This document shows, in pieces, positions 56,501 to 64,000 of a DNA stretch of 64,000 bases. The DNA lies in NCBI GenBank assembly GCA_029948255.1, contig JALIZF010001881.1, forward strand, positions 620,001-684,000, read 5' to 3'. This DNA is from Telmatactis stephensoni. Lineage: Eukaryota > Cnidaria > Anthozoa > Actiniaria > Isophelliidae. Positions within the stretch are counted from its first letter, which is position 1. Every line of letters starts with the position of its first letter. Below the pieces are notes generated by a model, which did not search any database, was not told the DNA's origin, and worked only from the letters and a program-made list of their open reading frames with translations. A program made the position numbers and the translations under genes.

Positions 56501-59500
56501 ATATTGCTTCAAAGCAATGATGTTTCGGCCCGCTCAAAACCCTTTAGATTCCTTTACGAGACTTGGAGTTCTAACTTGCAAAGAAAAATGTAAACTGAAA
56601 ATCAAATTTGTTCATTAATATCAGCGGGATTCATTGTGACTCAACTAAGCGGAAAGTTTTTAAGCAATGTTGCAATGCAGCAATGCAACAAACCTCGATA
56701 AACGGCCTTTAGTTTAGGGCTGTAAATCCTGCAAATCCGTGTGTTTTAATGACAATTTTGCCATAAAATTTCCAATGACTATTATAAATAGAGCGTAAAC
56801 GCATTCATCGAGATTTCTATGATTTCCTCTCGTGCCAGATTGGCTAATTTCACACAAGTGATTAAAAGGGCGTGTATGATTGTTACAAGTTCTATTCCCG
56901 ACCAATCAGAAAGGGGTGTTCCCACGGTCAAATAAACAATAGATAACACAATCTTTGCAAAACGTTTTAGCGCTTCCTTTCATGCGATTGGATGTCGGTG
57001 ACAGGCACGTCAAATAACATTTGTTGGTAGGTTTTCACCAACAATTTTTTAATAGACGTGAAAAGAATGCGACATATAATTGGATGTGTTATAAAAGTAT
57101 GACAGCTAATTGACAGACGAGCCAAAAATTATGGGTTAGCAAACCAAACACAGTAACGTTTCGGCCTGAGGGCCGAAACAAAAATATACATACAATGCAG
57201 TACCTGTCTTTCCATCATAATAATAAGGTATTCCAAGAAGAAGCAAATGAAATAACCAGCGTGAAATCCATGCCAAATTGCCAAGAACTGCAATGTTAGA
57301 AAATGGGACAGATCTTTGTTGCCTAGAAAACGTAGACGCTTGAAGAAATACCTAAGAGATAACATAAAGAGCAGTGAAAAGAAAGAACACCTTCAATTGA
57401 TATTAGTAAAAGCGCAAAGTTTCAGCTCATAAGATATAATACAGGAGAAATGACAGTACAAATTTAAGATTGGATATTTTCTTAAGATTCGTTCAGAAAA
57501 ACATATTTTGTGGCAAGCTTGACTTGTGCCATCCAATGCATTTTTCCGAATGAATCTTAAGAAAATATCCAATCTTTGCTGTTATTTTTCTCTAATAAGA
57601 CTTGAAACTTTGCACTTTTACTAATATCGAGGTGCTCTTTCTATTTATGGTATTCATTTTGATCGTGCTGCTTGATTTAGGAGAGATAGGGTGACATGAC
57701 CTGTTAGTGCAAATGACCTATTGGGCTATTACATACACTGTTAGTGTATAAAACAAATAAGGATTGTCTGACCCACCTGAACACCCATTTATTAGTGTTG
57801 ACATTAAATGACTCCACAATGTGCTAAACAAAAAACATATTAGAAAGTTACTTCTAAATGAGTTGAAGTACTTATTAATAAGCTCTATCATGAGAATGAG
57901 AAAGACAAAAATGATCTGAATCAAGTTGGACCAACTAAGCTATCCAGCCAGCTGGGTGTATCATATTGTGGGTTAAATATTAGCTGACTTCCGAGATACA
58001 CTTCACTTGCCACATACAAAAATATCAAGACAAGGCTATGTGCATATTAAAAGCTCAGTCATTCATAGAAAGACAAAGTTTTAGCACATAGCCTCATTCT
58101 AAATCCTTTGTATATGGCAGGTGAAGCACATCTCGGAACTGGACTAGTTTGCTTATACACATGTCAGGCAAATTTTCTATGACTGATGAGTTTTCCAAAC
58201 AGCCATCTCAGTCTCAAATTTTAAAAACAAACTAAGGAAATAAGTGAAAAAGAGTATGTGATTGAGCTTGCAAAATATACACCTTGTCATGGGTCTCACC
58301 TTTACCATTAAACATCCTCCTATTCTCAATCAAGACAACTTTGTCTGGGACATTGTGTAATTATGCAAACAGTGGTAATATATCTCCTTTAGTTAATAAC
58401 AACTGACAGTGTGTGACAATGGGATGTTACCTGATATGTGTAGGAAGGCAAATAGATGGTTAGTTTAATGTTTCTTAAACCATCCCATATAAGTTCTCCT
58501 TGAGGTGTTTTACCATTGTAACTCAGGCCAGTTACAATGCAACTACCCTCCTATTGATAATGAAATAATAATTGAAATGATCATTATTATCACTGTTAAT
58601 TGATTTACAAATAATGACAAGTTGGGGATAAAAATGTAAATTTAAAAGTAAATGAAAGCGTATATGGGACAATGAAATTGTAAGTAATAGGACAAATGAA
58701 TGAATACATTTAAAGGGGGACTAGCATCAAAATCCTTCATGTGACAAACTATCCAGTTATTGAATGGCTTTTTGAGAGTCTTGTAGTTTAGTTTCATGAA
58801 GTTTCAGCTAAATTTGATATTGAAGGATTTTGATGCTAGTCCCCCTTTAAATGAAAGAGTGAGTCAGCAAATGGATGGAAGAATAAATAAGTAGATGAAT
58901 GGATGGGAGATTTTATTAAAGAATGAATGGGAGATTGAATGAATATTTTAAATAAATAAATAGGAGAATGAATGAATAATTAAATGAATAAATAAGAGAA
59001 TGGATGAATAATTCAGTGGGAGAATGAATGGAGAAATAAATGAGTGAATAAATGGACAAATGCATTGACAATGAAGCCCCAGTACTACTGGAGTCAGCTG
59101 CCCATGAGTATTTGTGTTATGTTGTTTACAACTTACTGCAGTGAGCCATACACCAAGGTAGCGCATCAAAAATATTCTTCCCCAGAATCCAATGTACCAT
59201 ACTTGACTGAAAAATGACAAGCTCTAAAAGCACAAGATGAAAAAAAAGAAGTCAAAACTAAATCATATGACTTTTGTGTATGGTAAATGTTGTCAAGTGA
59301 TGAATTTACATTAATTTTGCTGTTATTTTGCTATAGAAACTTTTATTACAAAAATTAATTTGATCTTCAGGAAATTCTTCTCTGAGGTTGCAGGTCTTAC
59401 AAAGCCCAGGAAAAAGCTTCCAAACACCATCAGAAGTCCAGCAAGCACATCCTTCTTCTCTATTGTTCCTTGCTAAAAAAGAAGCTTTTATCATTCACAT

Positions 59501-62500
59501 TTGAAACATTTAGGTGAGCTCTCTGATTATTATTCTTTCTCAATGAGCCAAATATAGTTAAAATATAAAGCTTTGTGTGTGTGTTATCACTAAACTGGCC
59601 GACATTAAAGTCAAAGTGGGTTTGTGACATACCTTGAATGCATCGGTAGTCATATAATCAGCAGTAAACCATGCACCCAGAACAGAGTACAAACTAAGGT
59701 ATATTACTCCTGCAGCAAGTCGCTTTAAACCTGCACCAAAACTAGAGGAAATTTTGAATTGAGAAAACTCATTTGTGTGATAAATATTGTTCTAGGGGAA
59801 AGTACAATTTATTTGAGGGAGGGGAAAATTTTGAGGCCCTCTAGTGCCTTCAACTCAATTATACTGACATGCATTAATCATGGTTGCCACAACCAACCAA
59901 TCACAAAATTCCCTGACTTTTCCCTGACTAAAGTTTAATTTTCCCTGACCAAATATTTAAAGTAAATACTGACTCTGTTTTCAATTCAAACGACTCTTCT
60001 CATCAGCTTGCAAATTGAGCAGATGACAAATTAATGATATAAAACCATCATACCAAGCTAGGAAGGACCATACATTTTCAAATACTGTGTGAACAATAAA
60101 ATTCCCTCACTGCAGACGTTTCCCTGACTTTTGCTCAGAATTCAATTTTCCCTGACTAGCTGAAAGTAGAATTCCCCAACTTTTCCCTGACCTTGAAAAA
60201 AACATTTTTCCCAGCTGACTTTTCCCTGACCTATGGCAACCATGTAATAATGCATAACACAACTCTTTTCTCAGATTTCACTCTCTCTCAATAATTGTGA
60301 GGAATTATTGCCTCAACCACTCATTACAACTAAAGTATGCTGTCTCCTAATTAATTCAATCAATCATCTCTAACTGCAAGTACAAATGCGTGTAGTAGAC
60401 CAGAAATCCCTGTCCAGATCTTACCATGAATTGTTGTCAAGCTCCTTGTCAATTAGATCTCCTTCTACAAGTTGAATGTAAGGCTTGATAGGGAACTATT
60501 TAGAAGCAATAATCACAATTATGAAAATAAAGGAAGAAAGAAAGGAAGAAAGGAAGGAAGGAAGAAAGGAACCTTGGAAGAAAGGAAGGAAGAAGTGAGA
60601 AATATGCATTCCAAGCAAATGATAAACAGTTATGTAACAGAACCTAATATAAACCATCAGACAGTCTCAAGATGGCTTCCAGTTTTTGCCACATACTATG
60701 AATATCAAAGAAATAATTGTGTGCCTGGCTAAACATACGCCAGGCTTCACTGTGCTATCTCAGAGGTTGATTTTCATAATCAGTGGGGTGGGGTGGGGGG
60801 AAGACAATATTTCAAGGAAGACAACAATATTTCAGTTAAGCAGTGATTTTAAGATTCATGCAATTATCTGGGAGATTTGAGCCTCTAATCTTGAGACCAG
60901 GAGATACGGTCCAAAATCTGGAGACTCCTAGGTTATCCGGGAGAGTTCAAAGCCCTAGTGTCCAAAATGTCTTACCAAGGGTCCTGCCAAGATACTTCCA
61001 ATGAAATAAGAACTACCAAAAACCTGAAACACCAAGATATTCTTCACAATTTTTTCTTTTTTACAATTATAAAAATTATATTTACCTTACCCTATGAGCA
61101 GATGTTATTTTCTCTAGGAGTGACGAGAAAAGTTACTCTTAGTAGGGAGGTAAGAGAAAATAACATCTACTCACAGGGTACAATACCCTACACATAATTA
61201 TTATAACATCAGGTAAGAAATGAAACATTGGGCTTAGTCCATTGTTTACACGTGTACAAACCACATTTACAAATTCATCCCCAAAACTCAACTTCAAACT
61301 TCAACTTCAAAATTATCAACATACATGACTATACCTCAATGATGGATGGTAATCTGTTAAGTGCAGTTTTCTTAAAGTCTTCAGACAAGGTTTCCTAAAA
61401 AGAAAAAATCATATTGAATTAAGCAATATATTTTTGGGTGGATGTCCCAACTCTACCCTTCTCCATCACTGCCCTCTTTCATGCACAGACTGTCATTAAA
61501 TGCTACAATGAGATAAACATGCAATTTGGAGTGAAATATTAAATGTGTATGGATATGAGAAATACACAACAATGGAAGTCAAACCATAAAACTCTTGCTC
61601 AAGAAGCATTAATAACAATTAAACTCAGCCACTCTTTGCTCAATGATGGGAGAATCATGATGATAGTCTAAATTGTAAACCTATGTACAGTTATACCTCC
61701 CATAAGTACACACCCTTGCAATACTTAGTGGAGGTGTCCTCTTACAGGAGGTTAAAAATGAAGAGTTTGTAAGGAGATGGAACTGAGAGTTGCTGTCTAC
61801 TTATGGGAGGTGTCCACTTACTGGAGGTGTCTGTAAGTGGAGGTTTGACTTTGCTTAGAGTATTGAGTTACTGTAGTTAAATTATACCTGATTTTGAGCA
61901 CCATCATAGTAATCCCAAGCAAGACCTGGCAAAATATGCAAGAAATACATGTATGTACTGAGTCAAGTACAATATATGCCCCACCTCTGATTACAAGCAC
62001 CCTCCCTCCCCCCAGGAAGTACTCAGGCACAAAATGACAGGAAGGTGCAAAACCTTTCTTTGGGAGGAAACATTTAAGGTAGAAAATTTCACCGGAAGAC
62101 AATATTTACTTTGAAAAGAAGCCTTAACTTGCTGCCCAAATTTTTTATGTCGTCATTAATATATTTTTTCATTTTTTATGTTTCATTTTTTTATTTCATT
62201 TTTTACATAGTTTATGTATTATGAGGGAAAATGGGATGCATTAATCTCTTGCCAACTGTTAGCTTCTGATCATCAATTTAATTTACACCTCCCAATCATC
62301 CAGATACCTGAGTACTTGTCCCACTGGGTGTATGGTCACCTCCTGACATTTCACCAACAGTTTCAATATTATACAAATGTGAGTAGATTCATATGAGTGT
62401 CAAACAGATCATGCTGTACTGTGACCTATCAGTGCCATGATATAAAAACATTCCGAATTCCTGCTGTAATTGTGGCAGGGGCATATTCAGAATATTTCAA

Positions 62501-63685
62501 AGGGGGGGTCACACTTTCCATTTTCCACCAAAGGGGGGTCACACTTCCAATTTCTCATCTTTCTCCAGTCAGATTCTTTTATTTCTATCATCTTTTTGTT
62601 TTCAAAGGGGGGTCATGGGCACCCTGGGACCCCCCTGGATACGTCTCTGTGTGGGTACCATGCCAAGACCATGCTGTTTTCACAGTCATATGAAAACAGC
62701 TCTAACAATAGTCCCCTTCACAGTTCCTTGCGCCATCTCGAAAGGTAGCCATGCCTTTGCATCTAAGCGAGACGAACGGTGAGCTTGCAATGATAGAGAC
62801 CTGTGAATAATTGTCCTAGGTGTTAAAAAAGGTATCTATCATTGCACGCTCACCATTCGTCTTGCTTCGATGCAGAGGCACGGCTACCTTTCAAGATGGC
62901 ACAGGGAACTTTGAAGGGGACTATTACGTACTTGTAAGCCTTAAACACAGCACACAATGAGGTGTGGTCCAGTTTATGTCGTATTCAGAAGTGGCACTAA
63001 CAATGTATCCACAGATAAGATATCCCTGTAGAAATAACAAAGATAATTGATATTTACAAATGAAAGGATAAGAGTTTTTATAAAGCCCATTTCAAACCTT
63101 TTATAAAAACTCTTACTAGCCTTTTATTTGTAAACATCAATTTTTAGCGTATTATGTCACATAATTAATATTAATAATAAAATTTATTCTCTATTATATA
63201 TAAAAACAAATCAATAAATACAATGGAGCTAAAATACAATTATAACAAAATAGAAATTGAAGAAAAAAGAAAATAATAACATGAGAATAATGAAATATAG
63301 AAATACAAAATTTAGAAAGTGTAACAACTTGTTCTATTACCTGGCTAGTTCCAAAGACATTTCCTGTAGCTTTTATGATGTTGTTGTTGTTTGTTTGTTT
63401 GTTTGTTTGTTTGTTTGTTCCTGTCTCTAAATTCTTTATTTACTTGTAACCCTAAAGCTCTTGCTACTTTGCACCTCGATCAATAATCATGATGAATTAA
63501 AATAAATAACAGAAAAAAAACAAGAAATGCCTTTGTAAACATGCCTCTGTTCAGTGAGTTTAAAAGTCCTTTTCTTACCATGTTCAACATGAATGCTGCT
63601 ACTACTGTGCCTATCTTTGGTCCAGCAATAACAAGTAGGAGATAGACAAGAATAATATTGATGAAGGAATGGATTACCCCCCAAC
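53536..63685 (-). CDS. LPCAT3: LPCAT3-like MBOAT lysophospholipid acyltransferase, 5' end missing
   Basis: Exons (minus): 63579-63685, 62932-63025, 61888-61925, 61335-61394, 60976-61023, 60425-60495, 59633-59741, 59137-59223, 58431-58550, 57777-57823, 57204-57351, 54868-55026, 53866-53987, 53536-53554. Phases agree and give about 409 residues; roughly 75 N-terminal residues lie past the right edge. Hydrophobic segments recur throughout. MBOAT landmarks are WTTPHCVLCLRL, YFIGSILAGPL, FNVNTNKWVFR with the family Asn, and LAIWHGFHAGYF with the catalytic His. The C-terminus KLKKVE is a KKxx-type ER-retrieval tail. Known LPCAT3 enzymes sit in the ER membrane and re-acylate lysophosphatidylcholine with polyunsaturated fatty acyl-CoA. 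Intron 11 holds element A and exon 11 is flanked by repeats on both sides. Orthology within the MBOAT group is inferred from motifs. Confidence 0.9.
54516..54771. repeat. Foldback element
   Basis: GGGAGCATTCATTTTTTAGG is mirrored by CCTAAAAAATGAATGCTCCC, with GGGGTGGGCC / GGCCCACCCC inner arms and degenerate inner repeats. It lies in the intron between LPCAT3-like exons 12 and 13. Confidence 0.75.
55500..56490. other. Unidentified intronic sequence next to element A
   Basis: This approximately 1-kb stretch has higher CpG content and includes the tRNA-like fragment and a 31-codon ATGGCGGCC-initiated frame (55989-56084). It may be the 5' part of a longer repeat ending with element A. I cannot identify it. 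Confidence 0.3.
55736..55812 (-). ncRNA. tRNA-like fragment (possible SINE head or tRNA pseudogene)
   Basis: On the minus strand there is an A-box-like TGGTCGAGTGGATA and, about 40 bases on, a B-box-like GGGTTCGAGCC, with a TTCCCAA loop between them. The acceptor, anticodon and T stems do not pair well, so I do not call a functional tRNA. Confidence 0.35.
56491..57185. mobile_element. 690-bp dispersed element A, copy 2
   Basis: Near-identical to 1345-2036 in the same orientation. It lies in the LPCAT3-like gene's intron 11 and ends only about 20 bases from the 5' splice site of exon 11 (57204). Confidence 0.7.
57383..57723. mobile_element. Fragment of foldback element B
   Basis: It matches 2040-2385: the TAAGATTGGATATTTTCTTA arms, mirrored, and the right outer end CTGCTTGATTTAGGAGAGAT to ACCTATTG. 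The left outer arm is missing. It ends about 30 bases upstream of the exon 11 acceptor (exon 11 starts at 57351 on the minus strand). Confidence 0.6.
57985..58145. repeat. MITE family copy (AGACAAGGCTATGTGCAT type)
   Basis: TGACTTCCGAGATACACTTC to ATCTCGGAACTGGACTAG, with the internal ATATCAAGACAAGGCTA block. It lies in the intron between LPCAT3-like exons 9 and 10. Confidence 0.65.
58712..58851. repeat. Foldback element
   Basis: TTTAAAGGGGGACTAGCATC is mirrored by GATGCTAGTCCCCCTTTAAA, with the AAAATCCTTCA inner block. It lies in the intron between LPCAT3-like exons 8 and 9. Confidence 0.8.
58855..59065 (+). repeat. Degenerate GAAT/AAAT tetranucleotide stretch
   Basis: GAATGAAT, AATGGATG and AATAAATA units repeat with many substitutions. 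The Ile/His/Ser-rich minus-strand frame over it is an artefact. Confidence 0.6.
59878..60245. repeat. TTCCCTGAC-rich element with ATGGTTGCCA ends
   Basis: CATGGTTGCCACAA at the left and ATGGCAACCATG at the right are inverted. The interior repeats TTTTCCCTGAC seven times or more. A related piece is at 18690-18780. It lies in the intron between LPCAT3-like exons 6 and 7. Confidence 0.6.
60735..60955. mobile_element. Truncated copy of the 26969-27325 repeat
   Basis: It shares GAGCCTCTAATCTTGAGACC, GAGATACGGTCCAAAATC and TTATCCGGGAGAGTT with the EXOC8 intronic copy. It ends about 20 bases from the LPCAT3-like exon 5 donor (60976). Confidence 0.65.
61079..61190. repeat. Foldback element
   Basis: CCTATGAGCAGATGTTATTTTCTCT is mirrored by the AGAGAAAATAACATCTACTC block ending near 61180; allow for mismatches. 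It lies in the intron between LPCAT3-like exons 4 and 5. Confidence 0.65.
62382..62703. repeat. AGATTTCATATGA-family foldback split by an insertion
   Basis: The left arm GAGTAGATTCATATGAGT to CCTGCTGTAATTGTGG (62382-62475) and the right arm from about 62655 (TGCCAAGACCATGCTG) to 62703 belong to the 35799-35944 family. The intervening 62476-62650 sequence, beginning GGGGCATATTCAG and rich in AAAGGGGGGTCA, is a different insertion. Confidence 0.6.
62704..62929. repeat. Foldback ending at a splice donor
   Basis: AATAGTCCCCTTCACAGTTC is mirrored by GAACTTTGAAGGGGACTATT, with TCGAAAGGTAGCCATGCC and ACGGTGAGC inner blocks also mirrored. The right end (about 62927) is immediately next to the GTACGT donor of LPCAT3-like exon 2 (exon edge 62932). 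Confidence 0.75.
63050..63145. repeat. Foldback element
   Basis: TTGATATTTACAAATGAAAGG is mirrored by CTTTTATTTGTAAACATCAA, with AAGAGTTTTTATAAA arms inside. It lies in the intron between LPCAT3-like exons 1 and 2 of this window. Confidence 0.7.
63384..63419 (+). repeat. (TTTG)n microsatellite
   Basis: About seven GTTT/TTTG units preceded by TTG triplets. Confidence 0.9.
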
Positions 63686-64000
63686 CTATAAGGCATGACA
63701 ACAATAATTAAGGATATTTTCAATTAATTGGCTGTATTTCCAAATAGGAATACACAGAATAACATCCATTAATTGCTGCAGAGTGGTAATTTTCATTAAT
63801 TCCACAGTAAAAAAACTTCTTTTACTATGTTAAAGGTACAAGGAGCAATTTTCAATTTATTTGCTAGAATGTGTCGACTATCCATACCCCCACCATGGAG
63901 GGAATTGGAAATTCTGGATGGGAGGGGTGTCAGAAAAAGACAAAATTACAGAGTTTGTATGAAAATGGAAGTTCCAGAGGATTGGGGATTGGGGGGGGGG
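63686..64000. other. Upstream intron of the LPCAT3-like gene
   Basis: No exon is recognisable between the first visible acceptor (63685) and the window edge, which ends in a G run. The missing N-terminal exon(s) must lie beyond 64000. Confidence 0.5.

Noticed and set aside
56339..56593. 84-codon plus frame
   Set aside because: It spans the border of element A and has no recognisable domain; probably fortuitous.

Overview
This is eukaryotic, intron-rich, AT-rich DNA from an invertebrate animal. It has GT/AG introns, compact exons, conserved metazoan housekeeping genes and a very dense load of small foldback (MITE-like) elements. The gene types (a GT31 glycosyltransferase, a single-exon peptide-receptor-like GPCR, an intron-rich EXOC8) suggest a cnidarian, probably an anthozoan such as a coral. 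That assignment is inference. Seven protein-coding genes can be read by joining exons whose reading phases agree at every junction.

Layout: 1-6151 holds foldback elements and one doubtful, broken reading frame. 6152-12224 (minus) is a complete 9-exon amidohydrolase of 290 residues. 13912-15544 (plus) is a 2-exon GT31 beta-1,3-galactosyltransferase-like gene, followed by a long (GAAT)n satellite. 16721-28989 (minus) is a complete 21-exon exocyst subunit EXOC8 (703 residues). About 600 bp away, head to head, 29587-39547 (plus) is a complete 14-exon WDR33, the pre-mRNA 3'-end processing factor (990 residues). 41512-50287 (plus) is 6-exon CENPS (140 residues), whose last 5.4-kb intron holds an intact single-exon class A GPCR on the opposite strand (45420-46535). 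53536-63685 (minus) is an LPCAT3-like MBOAT lysophospholipid acyltransferase: 14 exons including the C-terminus are here, but the N-terminal exon(s) lie beyond the right edge.

The genes belong to unrelated pathways (exocytosis, mRNA 3'-end formation, kinetochore and DNA repair, membrane phospholipid remodelling, peptide signalling, glycosylation), so this is an ordinary gene-rich euchromatic segment, not a functional cluster. The accessory interest lies in transposable-element architecture: foldbacks nested inside foldbacks, an inverted duplication of a LINE tail inside a foldback, a near-identical 690-bp repeat at both ends of the window, and elements ending within a few bases of exon boundaries. 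Two splicing observations in the LPCAT3-like gene also stand out: a 19-nt last exon that carries the ER-retrieval tail, and a possible phase-neutral cassette exon. I found no clearly novel multi-gene system, CRISPR array or viral genome.
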